This document shows positions 1 to 7,964 of a stretch of 64,000 nucleotides of DNA, in pieces. This stretch comes from Fictibacillus arsenicus (lineage in GTDB: Bacteria; Bacillota; Bacilli; Bacillales; Fictibacillaceae). Position 1 is the stretch's first letter. Each line of letters begins with the position of its first letter. The stretch lies in contig NZ_CP016761.1 in NCBI RefSeq assembly GCF_001642935.1, forward strand, positions 2,294,001-2,358,000. The letters are read 5' to 3'. The notes beneath the pieces are model-generated. The model did no database searches, had not been told where the DNA came from, and saw only the letters and a program-made list of their open reading frames with translations. The position numbers were made by a program, and so were the translations under genes.

Positions 1-198
1 AGCTAAAGTTAGAGGAGTTGGTCTTCCTGAATAAATAGCAAGTTCGTTTTGAAACCGCTCCTGAAACTCCTTGTCTTTCATGGCTTCTTCAAATGCTTTT
101 TCAAGTTCTTCAAGTGCAAACATTATTGTTTCAGGTACATATTTTCCGCCAAAGTCACCATATCTTCCTCGGTGATCAGGTACGATTGCTGCTGACAT
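1..198 (-). CDS. trpB: Tryptophan synthase beta subunit, N-terminal part (cut by window edge)
   Basis: The first 66 residues (MSAAIVPDHRGRYGDFGGKY...) match the N terminus of TrpB, the PLP enzyme that condenses indole with serine to give tryptophan. The GRYGDFGGKYVPE and SGRPTPLT stretches are typical. The C-terminal part, including the PLP lysine, lies beyond the left edge. The start overlaps the 3' end of trpF by 23 nt, consistent with translational coupling in a trpDCFB operon. Confidence 0.95.
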   Translation of the reverse strand, partial: MSAAIVPDHRGRYGDFGGKYVPETIMFALEELEKAFEEAMKDKEFQERFQNELAIYSGRPTPLTLA

Positions 199-826
199 GT
201 GAAATCATCCTTTCCAGTTTTTTTATCCGTTCACTGCTTTTTTTCCCCTCGTATTCTATGCCTCCGCTCAGATCAACCCCATATGGATCATATTCAAGCA
301 AGGAATTGATGTTTTCCGGGTTGATTCCGCCTGCTATAAAACACGGAACATTTTCTTTTTTTGCCTCTTTTAAAATTGCCGGCACCTGAGTCCAGGAAAA
401 CGAAATACCGGTACCTCCGAATTGCCCTTTCGATACAGAGTCAACTACAATTGCATCTGCATATTTTGCAAATACAGAAATCTGTTCGGAGATCGTGCCG
501 CTATAAGGAATAGCTTTATAGACTAGCTTTTTTGTACGTTTCTTCAGATTAATAATCGTACTAACCGATTCATTTCCGTGGCATTGAATAATATCAAGCG
601 GAACTTCTTTTGCCGCCGAAACCATCTCTTCTATTGAACTATTCTGAAATACACCTGCTAAAAGTTTTCGTTTTTCATGGAAACGAACCCATGACGAGAC
701 TTCTTCAGGGGTTACCTTTCTTTTGCTTTCAGCAAAAACAAAACCAATAATATCAGCTCTAGATGAAGAAAGAAGCTTGTAGTCATCCTCTGACTGGCAG
801 CCGCAATATTTAACGTACATTACCAT
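176..826 (-). CDS. trpF: Phosphoribosylanthranilate isomerase
   Basis: TrpF catalyses the Amadori rearrangement of phosphoribosylanthranilate to CdRP. The 216-residue TIM barrel shows an N-terminal YVKYCG strand with the catalytic cysteine, a GGTGISFSW loop, GGINPEN, and a DLSGGIE phosphate-binding segment. It overlaps trpC by 17 nt and trpB by 23 nt. ATG codons at 826 and 820 are both possible; a GGAG lies just upstream and does not decide between them. Confidence 0.95.
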   Translation of the reverse strand: MVMYVKYCGCQSEDDYKLLSSSRADIIGFVFAESKRKVTPEEVSSWVRFHEKRKLLAGVFQNSSIEEMVSAAKEVPLDIIQCHGNESVSTIINLKKRTKKLVYKAIPYSGTISEQISVFAKYADAIVVDSVSKGQFGGTGISFSWTQVPAILKEAKKENVPCFIAGGINPENINSLLEYDPYGVDLSGGIEYEGKKSSERIKKLERMISHVSSNRT

Positions 827-1586
827 AGATCTCCGTTATTTTCTTTTCAATAGAATCAGCACGCATAAGTGATTCCCCTATCAGCATTCCGTTCACACCA
901 TGATCTGAGAGTCTTTTCACATCAGTACCCGATTTAATTCCGCTTTCACTGATCACTATTGTTTCTTTTTTTATATAGGGAAGCAACGAAAAGGTGTGAT
1001 TGATGCTAGTAGTAAAGTTTTTTAAGTCACGGTTGTTTATTCCGATCATAGAAGGGTTACAAACTTCATAGACTTGATCGATCTCCTCTTTTGTGTGGAC
1101 TTCTATTAAGCACTCAAGACCGCATTCTTCTGCAAATTTATGAAGTGCTTTTAACTTTTCTTTCGTTAAGCAAGCTGCAATCAGCAATATTGCATCTGCT
1201 CCATGTTCAACACTCTCAATAATTTGCCTTTCATCAATTATAAAATCTTTTCTCAGCAACGGAATGGAAACATGCTTTCGAATTTCTTTTAAATATTTAA
1301 GGCTTCCCTGAAAGAACTCATTATCTGTTAGAACCGATAAGCAAGCTGCTCCAGCCTCTTCATACTCTTTAGCAATGCTTACAGGATTAAAATTTTCTTT
1401 AATAATTCCTTTGGATGGTGAAGCTTTCTTCACTTCTGCAATCAATGCTGGCTTATTTTCAGATCTCAGCAGATTCAAGGCAAATGGACGATGGTCTTTT
1501 TCAATAAAATCTAAATTCGCTGATCTCGTGATCGGAGGAAGAACATCGATCTCTTTTTCTTTTTGCTGTAAGATTTTAGTTAACAA
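810..1586 (-). CDS. trpC: Indole-3-glycerol phosphate synthase
   Basis: TrpC closes the indole ring, converting CdRP to indole-3-glycerol phosphate. The 258-residue barrel carries the family landmarks EVKKASPSKG (catalytic lysine near the N terminus), LRKDFIID, INNRDL and ISESGI. The start overlaps the trpD stop by 11 nt, so translation is probably coupled. Length is normal for the family. Confidence 0.96.
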   Translation of the reverse strand: MLTKILQQKEKEIDVLPPITRSANLDFIEKDHRPFALNLLRSENKPALIAEVKKASPSKGIIKENFNPVSIAKEYEEAGAACLSVLTDNEFFQGSLKYLKEIRKHVSIPLLRKDFIIDERQIIESVEHGADAILLIAACLTKEKLKALHKFAEECGLECLIEVHTKEEIDQVYEVCNPSMIGINNRDLKNFTTSINHTFSLLPYIKKETIVISESGIKSGTDVKRLSDHGVNGMLIGESLMRADSIEKKITEIYGNVR

Positions 1587-2604
1587 GAACTTTCTCCTCC
1601 TCTTTATTGATTGATAATAGATGTTTATATGCTTTGCCTGATCTCAGGCAGTTCTCGATCACTTCAACGCCTTCCCTGATCCCGTGAACACGGTTTGATG
1701 CAAACAATGCTGCAGCCGCATTTAGGATAACGATATTTTTTGCTGATTCATTTCCTTGACCTTTTAATATAGCAGTGATTAATTCCGCACTTTCTTGCTT
1801 ATCATTTACAGTAATATCTTTTAATGAACCTCTTTTCAGCCCTGCTTCTTCTGGTGTATATGAAAATTCAGTAATTTCTCCTTTTTCAACTAAAAACATT
1901 TTTGTCTCCCCAGTAATCGAGCATTCATCCAGCCCATCTTTTCCTGTAACTAAAAGTGCTTTCTTAATACCGAGTATTTTAATAGCTTCTGCCATCGCTG
2001 CTGCAGCATTTTCATCACTTACACCAATCAGCTGATAAGATGGCGACATCGGGTTTACTAGAGGACCAATAATATTAAAAATAGTCCTAAAAGATAGCTG
2101 CCGTCTTAAGTGAGCGACTTTTTTCAATGATGGATGAAAATAAGGTGCATGTAAAAATGCTATGTCATATTTATTTAACTGTAAATTTGCTTCATAACTG
2201 TTTGTAGCCACTTTAATTCCGAGAGCTTCTAACACATCAGAACTTCCGCTTTTGGATGTGACCGCTTTGTTCCCATGCTTAGCTACTTTGATGCCAAGAG
2301 AAGATAAGATGATGCTGACCGCAGTAGATATATTAAAGGTGGATGCTCCATCACCGCCCGTTCCGCAAGTATCCATAATTTCATCCGGGCATCTTCTGCT
2401 GACTTGTTTTGAAAGTTTTCGAATCGCCTTTACAAAACCTGTGATTTCTTGAGCGGTCTCACCGCGATAGCTCATAATACTAAGAATAGAAATGGCTTCT
2501 GCATCAGTTACACGTCCATTAACGAGGCTTTCCATAAAATAAAAAGCTTCATTCTCTGTCATCGTTTCATTTTTTACTAATTTTTTATTAAGTGATTGAA
2601 TCAT
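1576..2604 (-). CDS. trpD: Anthranilate phosphoribosyltransferase, first gene of this trp operon
   Basis: TrpD transfers phosphoribose from PRPP to anthranilate. At 342 residues it is full length, with the PRPP-binding DTCGTGGDG motif near residue 79 and KHGNKAVTSKSGSSDVLE near residue 109. An AAAGGGGTG ribosome site sits 5 nt before ATG. Unusually it is the first structural gene after the TRAP leader. In B. subtilis trpE occupies that position, and no trpE is seen here. Confidence 0.96.
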   Translation of the reverse strand: MIQSLNKKLVKNETMTENEAFYFMESLVNGRVTDAEAISILSIMSYRGETAQEITGFVKAIRKLSKQVSRRCPDEIMDTCGTGGDGASTFNISTAVSIILSSLGIKVAKHGNKAVTSKSGSSDVLEALGIKVATNSYEANLQLNKYDIAFLHAPYFHPSLKKVAHLRRQLSFRTIFNIIGPLVNPMSPSYQLIGVSDENAAAAMAEAIKILGIKKALLVTGKDGLDECSITGETKMFLVEKGEITEFSYTPEEAGLKRGSLKDITVNDKQESAELITAILKGQGNESAKNIVILNAAAALFASNRVHGIREGVEVIENCLRSGKAYKHLLSINKEEEKVLVN

Positions 2605-2777
2605 AAGAACACCCCTTTAAACGTTTTGTTTTGTTCTGCACTGAGATAAAACAATCGTTCAAGGCGGGTTATGAAAGGATAAGATCATAAAGCACACCTC
2701 CGCAGATTACGGAGAGTGAGGGGGTAATAAGAGGACGATTCATTTATGGACCATGTACTCCTTACTATAAAAGGATA
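2605..2777 (-). other. Untranslated gap between attenuator and trpD where trpE would be expected
   Basis: This 173-nt stretch has no recognisable trpE remnant. It holds a hairpin (CTCCG/CGGAG around 2698-2714, minus strand) that would cover a good GGAGGTG ribosome site. That site precedes a tiny frame (MILSFHNPP, ATG near 2687). The frame has no tryptophan codon and I cannot say it is translated. Confidence 0.4.
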
Positions 2778-2810
2778 CAAAAAAGCCATGCAGAAATAAC
2801 CCGCATGGCA
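2778..2810 (-). terminator. trp attenuator terminator
   Basis: On the minus strand GCCATGC and GCATGGC form a 7-bp stem around an 11-nt loop, followed by six T. It lies directly downstream of the NAG-triplet array. That fits the TRAP-dependent transcription attenuator known from B. subtilis trp. Confidence 0.85.
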
Positions 2811-2823
2811 TATGTACATTTCC

Positions 2824-2904
2824 ATTCTCGGCTCTGCTCCACTCAAACTCTCTCAACTTGTCTCAACTAAGCTCTAAATACTCTAACCTATTGCTCTAAA
2901 CTTA
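2824..2904 (-). promoter_or_regulatory. TRAP-binding leader (NAG triplet array) of the trp operon
   Basis: Read on the minus strand, this leader contains about 11 to 13 GAG/UAG/AAG triplets, mostly separated by two or three nt, for example GAGTGGAGCAGAGCCGAG. This is the signature of the binding site for the 11-mer TRAP ring. mtrB, encoding TRAP with conserved RNA- and Trp-contact residues, is present at 9562-9780. Tryptophan-loaded TRAP should bind here and favour the downstream terminator. Confidence 0.88.
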
Positions 2905-2910
2905 TCAGTT

Positions 2911-2939
2911 ACATTAAACCATTCATTTTAATCTGTCAA
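2911..2939 (-). promoter_or_regulatory. Sigma-A promoter of the trp operon
   Basis: The minus strand shows a consensus TTGACA at 2939-2934 and TAATGT at 2916-2911, with a 17-nt spacer. Transcription would start just before the TRAP triplets. The promoter lies right after the cheR stop codon and I see no terminator between them. Confidence 0.8.
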
Positions 2940-2971
2940 CTATTAGAAAGTGAAATCCATATAATAATTGA

Positions 2972-3745
2972 TTATTTTTTTCTGTAAAAGAATGGTTCTT
3001 CTGATTCTAATCCGTACAAACCAGGATTAAAGATCTGTTCTGTGCTCCCAACAAATAATACTCCTCCTGGACGCAATGCTTTACTGAATTTTTCATATAA
3101 AACCGCTTTTGCTTCTTCTGTAAAATAAATCATCACATTTCGGCAGACGATTAAATCAAAGTCTTTCCCGAATGGATCGGAAAGAAGGTTTTGCTTTCTG
3201 AATGTTACATGCTTTTTTATATCGTCATTTACTTTTAAACCGAGTTCCTGCTTTGAAAAATAACGCTTTTTTTTCACATTCGGGACATCTTGAGCAGCTT
3301 TTTCAAAGTAAAAACCGTTTTTTGCCTGTTCTAAAACTTGTTCATCTAAATCTGTCGCCAATATAGAAAAGTTGGAGATCCCTTTAATTTCTGAAAGCAT
3401 CATCGAAAGTGTATATGGCTCTTCCCCTGTCGAACATGCTGCACTCCATGCTTTCAAAGATGAACGTTCATCTAAGAGCCTCGGCAAGATCTTTTGTTCA
3501 AGCACTTCCCAGCGAGATGGATTTCTATAGAACTCAGAAACATTAATAGTCATTCTGTCTAAAAATTCATCCAGCATAGTCCTGTCATTTGATAACGATT
3601 GATAATAGTCAGAAAAGGAACCGAAAGATCTCTTTTCTCTTAATGCGATCAGTCGCCGTTTCATTTGTGCTTCTTTATATTTTGAAAGATCAATTCCCGT
3701 CTTCAGCAAAATGTTCTTTTTAAATACCTCATAGTCCAAGTCCAT
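2972..3745 (-). CDS. cheR: Chemotaxis protein methyltransferase
   Basis: CheR methylates glutamates of chemoreceptors with SAM and acts in adaptation. The 257-residue protein has an N-terminal helical domain, then the methyltransferase domain with WSAACSTGEEPYTL (SAM loop) and IVCRNVMIYF. Length equals B. subtilis CheR. In B. subtilis it lies between ndk and aroF; here the trp leader follows directly. Confidence 0.95.
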   Translation of the reverse strand: MDLDYEVFKKNILLKTGIDLSKYKEAQMKRRLIALREKRSFGSFSDYYQSLSNDRTMLDEFLDRMTINVSEFYRNPSRWEVLEQKILPRLLDERSSLKAWSAACSTGEEPYTLSMMLSEIKGISNFSILATDLDEQVLEQAKNGFYFEKAAQDVPNVKKKRYFSKQELGLKVNDDIKKHVTFRKQNLLSDPFGKDFDLIVCRNVMIYFTEEAKAVLYEKFSKALRPGGVLFVGSTEQIFNPGLYGLESEEPFFYRKK

Positions 3746-3882
3746 TTATTTCTCTCCCGTTTGTCATATGCTGCTGCTTTGTTCACCATTCATATCCCTT
3801 ATATCGGTGGACTTTAAACTTTTTTCATGTCCTCATTGAAACGCAAGGTACAGTTATTCATTTGTTTCCATAAAATGTTAAA

Positions 3883-4045
3883 TTATATGATAACCGCTCA
3901 TTTTTATGTGATTGTCACCATTTTTTATGGATTATTGCGACTTTTTATATGATAATGTCTTTTTTTATATGATTATTAAATATGAACTTAAAATTTGTTT
4001 TCTCAGAAGGAATTTCGCGGAAATCGAGCAAACTTGAGCGGAAAT
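3883..4045. repeat. Helically spaced degenerate repeat array, motif TATATGAT
   Basis: In the 397-nt cheR-ndk gap, five units resembling TTTTTATATGATnAT recur with GAT at 3889, 3910, 3930, 3951 and 3971. That is steps of 21, 20, 21 and 20 nt. A second pair, GCGGAAAT at 4018 and 4038, keeps the 20-nt step. No coding frame is supported here. The spacing is about two DNA turns. Function unknown. Confidence 0.6.
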
Positions 4046-4083
4046 TAACTATTTTTCCAAAAAAAATTTTACTAAAACAGTCT

Positions 4084-4113
4084 AAAAAAAAATAACCGGC
4101 CCAAGGGCCGGCT
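4084..4113 (-). terminator. Rho-independent terminator after ndk
   Basis: The minus strand reads CCGGCCCTTGGGCCGG followed by a T-rich tail: a strong GC stem ending the hep/men-ndk transcription unit. Confidence 0.9.
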
Positions 4114-4142
4114 AAAACGCTTTCATTTTCACATAAAAAAAA

Positions 4143-4586
4143 TTAGATCCAAACAGAAACAGCTTTATCGTAAGAAACTAGTTCTTCTTCTTTAAAGAAT
4201 AATCCGATTTCGCGCTCTGCACTTTCAGCAGAATCTGAACCGTGGATGATATTGTTGCTTACTTGTACAGCATAGTCACCGCGGATTGAACCAGGAGCTG
4301 CTTCAGCAGGGTTCGTTTTGCCCATCATGTTACGAGCAGTTAAGATAACGTCTTTACCTTCCCAAACCATTGCAAATACAGGTCCAGAAGTAATAAAGTC
4401 TACAAGCTCTCCGAAAAACGGACGCTCTTTATGCTCACCATAATGTTCTTTTGCAAGATCCTCAGAAATGTTCATTAGTTTCGCACCAACTAACTGAAAA
4501 CCTTTCTTTTCAAAACGGGATACGATTTCTCCGATTAACGCACGTTGAACGCCATCTGGTTTAACCATTAAAAACGTTTTTTCCAT
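4143..4586 (-). CDS. ndk: Nucleoside diphosphate kinase
   Basis: Ndk transfers the gamma phosphate between nucleoside di- and triphosphates through a phospho-histidine. The 147-residue protein begins [15 protein letters not shown] and carries the active site [12 protein letters not shown] with the catalytic histidine near residue 115. It follows hepT by about 90 nt, in the same order as in B. subtilis, and ends at a strong terminator. Confidence 0.97.
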   Translation of the reverse strand: MEKTFLMVKPDGVQRALIGEIVSRFEKKGFQLVGAKLMNISEDLAKEHYGEHKERPFFGELVDFITSGPVFAMVWEGKDVILTARNMMGKTNPAEAAPGSIRGDYAVQVSNNIIHGSDSAESAEREIGLFFKEEELVSYDKAVSVWI

Positions 4587-4675
4587 GTATTCCCTCTCCT
4601 ATCATCTATGTATAGTATATGTGGGACAAGTTCCCCAGAGAAATCGTACCAAAAATTTTTAAAATTAGCAATGGC

Positions 4676-5641
4676 TCAAAATTTCCGGCAAGCAATATAA
4701 TCTGCTACTTTCAGCAAGCTGTCTCTTGCATCCGTGTCAGGTAAAGATCGTGCAGCCTTTTTAGCACGGTTCAGGTACTTTTCGGAGATTCGGGATGCAT
4801 ACTCAATCCCGCCAAGGCTTTTAATATCTTTTAATAGCTCTGCAAGAAGTTCTGAATCCTTATTTTGATAATAGAGATTCAGCTTTTCTTTAAATTCAGG
4901 ATACTTGCAGATCGTGAATAAAGCCGGAAGTGTTATATTTCCTTGCTTCAAATCACTTCCTGCCGGTTTTCCAAGCTGTTTTTCTGATGCTGTAAAGTCT
5001 AAAATATCATCGGTAATTTGAAAGGCCATTCCAACACAATAACCGAACTCATAAAGCATTTTCTGAAGGGAAACATCCGCTTTTGATGTGATGGCTCCTA
5101 ATTGACAGCTTAAAGCAATCAGCAAGGCCGTCTTACGTTTGATACGCTTAAAATATTTTCTTATGTTCTGATCGGTATCAAATTGTTCGTTAATCTGTTC
5201 TATCTCGCCTAGGCACATCTCTTTCATTCCTTGCGCCAGAATTTGATGTGCACGCGGAATTTCGATATCCGTCATTAACTTTAGAGCTGCAGCAAAAATA
5301 TAATCACCCGTGTACATGGCGATTTTACTGTCATACTTTGCCTTAACCGTCTCTCTTCCTCTTCTCATGTCAGCATCATCTACGACATCATCGTGGACAA
5401 GAGATGCCATGTGGATTAACTCTAATGCTGCTGCAGGTTTTTTTACCTGGTGAATGTTATATGTACCAAACTGCGCAGAAAGCAGAACAAATACAGGGCG
5501 GATTCTTTTTCCCCCTGCTTTTAATAACTCCATGCCGGCAGTATGAATCATAGGCTGGTCAGAACTAACCGACACCGCGAGCTGGTGTTCTATTTGCTGT
5601 AAATCTTTTTTTAAGAATGAGTATAAGTCTTTTAACTTCAC
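4676..5641 (-). CDS. hepT: Heptaprenyl diphosphate synthase component II
   Basis: This is the catalytic subunit of the two-part synthase that makes the C35 tail of menaquinone-7. The 321 residues show the two aspartate-rich prenyl-binding motifs, HDDVVDDADMRRG near residue 84 and ITDDILDF further on. Its partner HepS is encoded at the start of the same gene run. In B. subtilis hepT follows menG directly; here three other quinone genes are inserted between them. Confidence 0.95.
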   Translation of the reverse strand: MKLKDLYSFLKKDLQQIEHQLAVSVSSDQPMIHTAGMELLKAGGKRIRPVFVLLSAQFGTYNIHQVKKPAAALELIHMASLVHDDVVDDADMRRGRETVKAKYDSKIAMYTGDYIFAAALKLMTDIEIPRAHQILAQGMKEMCLGEIEQINEQFDTDQNIRKYFKRIKRKTALLIALSCQLGAITSKADVSLQKMLYEFGYCVGMAFQITDDILDFTASEKQLGKPAGSDLKQGNITLPALFTICKYPEFKEKLNLYYQNKDSELLAELLKDIKSLGGIEYASRISEKYLNRAKKAARSLPDTDARDSLLKVADYIACRKF

Positions 5642-5663
5642 TTTTATTTCACCCTATCGCCTG

Positions 5664-6491
5664 TTACTTATACGAAAACTTTAAGATAGAGGGTATTGTC
5701 TGCAACAATCCGCACTCTTTAGCAAGCTGAAAATAAACACTTAGTCCTTTTTCATGTTCGCCATTAAACCCATAATTTAACCCATTAAAATATGATTCCC
5801 AAAAGGCAGCAGATCCGCCATGCTCCATGACTGCACGTTCAACAACAGGTGCAAAATTTTCTCGGAGACAGCGCTCTTTGCTCTCTGTCATACTTTGGCC
5901 AACATAAGAGAGCAACTCTCTCTTTTCTGTTTCCATCTCTTTACGATAGGCCATCACAGCAAAAACCATCGGAAGTCCTGTTTCTTGATACCAGATCTCT
6001 CCAAGGTCATACACATAATAGCTTCCGTTCTTTCTTTTGGCTGAAATTGCATCATCACCTATCAGGAGACATGCATCATACAGCTCAATCATTCTTTCGA
6101 AGTGCGGTGTTTCCACTTCGAAAGAAGGCTCAATTTTGTAAAATTGCTGCGTGATGATCTTTAATAAGGCAACAGATGTTTCAGAGCTGGACGTTAAAGC
6201 TATCCTTTTTCCGCCTAACTCTTCTAACCGATATTTCGAAAACAAAAAGATAGAATTGACTTTTCCGAAAGCAGAAACAGATAAATCTGGGATAAGGCTA
6301 TAGCGTTCTGCGTTTTTCCCAAAAGAAAAAGAGGAAATCCCTCCTATGTCTACCCTTTTTTCTTCCATCAAACGGTTAATTTTAGAAGGAACGGCATCTG
6401 TTATCGATACACCGTTCTCCTTTAATCTTTCTCTGTCCAAATAAAAATATAGGGGTATGATGTTTGTATAGCTTATTTCCCCAATGTTCAT
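5664..6491 (-). CDS. mqnA: Chorismate dehydratase (futalosine pathway)
   Basis: MqnA/MqnD-family protein of 275 residues, periplasmic-binding-protein fold without signal peptide. It starts MNIGEISYTNIIPLY and has the SSSETSVALLK segment near residue 101 and a DLGEIWYQETGLPMVFA stretch typical of MqnA. MqnA dehydrates chorismate to 3-enolpyruvyl-benzoate, the first committed step of the futalosine menaquinone route. It sits between hepT and ubiX, 6 nt from the latter, so co-transcription is likely. MqnD is a relative, but the N terminus fits MqnA better. Confidence 0.85.
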   Translation of the reverse strand: MNIGEISYTNIIPLYFYLDRERLKENGVSITDAVPSKINRLMEEKRVDIGGISSFSFGKNAERYSLIPDLSVSAFGKVNSIFLFSKYRLEELGGKRIALTSSSETSVALLKIITQQFYKIEPSFEVETPHFERMIELYDACLLIGDDAISAKRKNGSYYVYDLGEIWYQETGLPMVFAVMAYRKEMETEKRELLSYVGQSMTESKERCLRENFAPVVERAVMEHGGSAAFWESYFNGLNYGFNGEHEKGLSVYFQLAKECGLLQTIPSILKFSYK

Positions 6492-6497
6492 AATCTA

Positions 6498-7088
6498 TCA
6501 GTCTCCCCAGCGTGTAAACAATTCATGGTGAACACCTAAGTTATCCAAGACTTTCCCTACAAGGAAATTTACTAAATCGTCCATCGACTTAGGCAGATGA
6601 TAAAAGCCTGGCATGGCTGGAACGATCTTGCCCCCAGCGTCAGTAACCTTTATCATATTTTCCAGGTGAATCTTATGGAGCGGTGTTTCTCTTGGAACTA
6701 AGATGAGTTTTCTGCTTTCTTTCAGCATAACATCTGCCGTACGCTCCAACAGATTGCCAGAAGCTCCATGCGCTATTCCTGACAAAGTACCCATCGAACA
6801 AGGTATGATAACCATTCCGTCATTCTGATAAGATCCGCTCGCGATAGGCGCATTAAAATCGCGAAGCGTATGATAATGGAAGCGTTCACTGCCAAATGAA
6901 GCAAAGCGTTCTTCCAAACAAGCTTCCCGGTCCTCAGTATTCCAAAGAAGCTCTTCTCTAAATACTTGCCATCCTGCTTCAGTCACAACAAGATGCACTT
7001 TGTGTCCGCTCTTCAAAATTTCCTGTACAAGTCTAATACCATATACAGCACCGCTGGCACCGGTAATTCCTATTGTAAAAGTTTTCAT
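6498..7088 (-). CDS. ubiX: UbiX-type flavin prenyltransferase
   Basis: Makes prenylated FMN, the cofactor of UbiD decarboxylases. The 196-residue flavoprotein has GITGASGAVYGI at the N terminus, IIPCSMGTLSGIAHG near residue 95 and LVPRETPLH near residue 130, all family hallmarks. It overlaps the prenyltransferase gene by 4 nt. In futalosine organisms a UbiX/UbiD pair removes the carboxylate from the prenylated naphthoate. No ubiD is in this window. Confidence 0.92.
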   Translation of the reverse strand: MKTFTIGITGASGAVYGIRLVQEILKSGHKVHLVVTEAGWQVFREELLWNTEDREACLEERFASFGSERFHYHTLRDFNAPIASGSYQNDGMVIIPCSMGTLSGIAHGASGNLLERTADVMLKESRKLILVPRETPLHKIHLENMIKVTDAGGKIVPAMPGFYHLPKSMDDLVNFLVGKVLDNLGVHHELFTRWGD

Positions 7089-7948
7089 AATAAAAGGTCC
7101 CCTATTGAAAAAATAAACATAACAACACTTAAAACACCGTTCATCGTAAAGAAAGCAACATCTAGCTTTGATAGATCATGGGGCTTTACCAATGAATGTT
7201 CATATACCATGATAGCACCTGAAATAAAGACGCCAAGGTAATAAATCCATCCCATCCCTGACACTGCACCTAGTGTAATGAAAGCTATGAAACTAGCAGT
7301 ATGAAGCCATCTGGCAGTAATCAGCCCTTTTGCAATGCCAAATGAAGACGGAATAGAATATAGACCATGTGACTTGTCATATTCCGCATCCTGCGTTGCA
7401 TAAATCACGTCAAAACCTGCCGTCCAAAAAAGCACACCGAAAAACAATAGAAACGCTTCCTGACTTAATGTACCTGTTGCACCAACCCATCCGCCGAGGG
7501 GGGCAAGTGCAATTGTAATCCCAAGGACAATGTGGCACAGATAAGTAAAACGTTTCGTATAAGAGTAAATAACAAGAAAAAAGACAGCAAGCGGAAGCAG
7601 TTTTACAGAAAGTGCATTAAGCTGGTAAGCACTAACAAGCAATAACGCTAGAGACACTGCGATAAATAAATATACTTCACCTATCTTTAAAAGCTTTGCA
7701 GGAATAGCCCGAGTCTTTGTTCTAGGATTTGCTCCATCAATCTCTGAATCTATCGCCCGGTTAAGGGCCATCGCAGAACTTCTTGCACCAACCATAGCTA
7801 AAGTGATCCATACCCATTCCGATAGAGATGGCATGGTACCTTCTTCAACAAGGCTCCCCATTATTGTACCTAAATAGGCAAAAGGGAGAGCAAAAATGGT
7901 ATGTTCAAACTTAATCATTTCTAAAATAATCTTAAATTTTTTCCACAC
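7085..7948 (-). CDS. mqnP: UbiA-family prenyltransferase, probably MqnP of the futalosine pathway
   Basis: Integral membrane aromatic prenyltransferase, 287 residues, with about eight hydrophobic segments. The first Asp motif is NRAIDSEIDGANPRTKTRAIP near residue 63; the second is DVIYATQDAEYD near residue 176. It resembles 4-hydroxybenzoate-type UbiA more than MenA. With mqnA and ubiX beside it, 1,4-dihydroxy-6-naphthoate is the likely acceptor (inference). It appears to start with GTG. The ribosome site is weak. Confidence 0.82.
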   Translation of the reverse strand: MWKKFKIILEMIKFEHTIFALPFAYLGTIMGSLVEEGTMPSLSEWVWITLAMVGARSSAMALNRAIDSEIDGANPRTKTRAIPAKLLKIGEVYLFIAVSLALLLVSAYQLNALSVKLLPLAVFFLVIYSYTKRFTYLCHIVLGITIALAPLGGWVGATGTLSQEAFLLFFGVLFWTAGFDVIYATQDAEYDKSHGLYSIPSSFGIAKGLITARWLHTASFIAFITLGAVSGMGWIYYLGVFISGAIMVYEHSLVKPHDLSKLDVAFFTMNGVLSVVMFIFSIGDLLL

Positions 7949-7964
7949 ACTTCAACGCTCTCTT

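Noticed and set aside
4111-4124. cre-like AAAACGCTTTCA next to the ndk stop
   Set aside because: One half-site end does not match and it lies downstream of ndk beside a terminator, a poor place for CcpA control.
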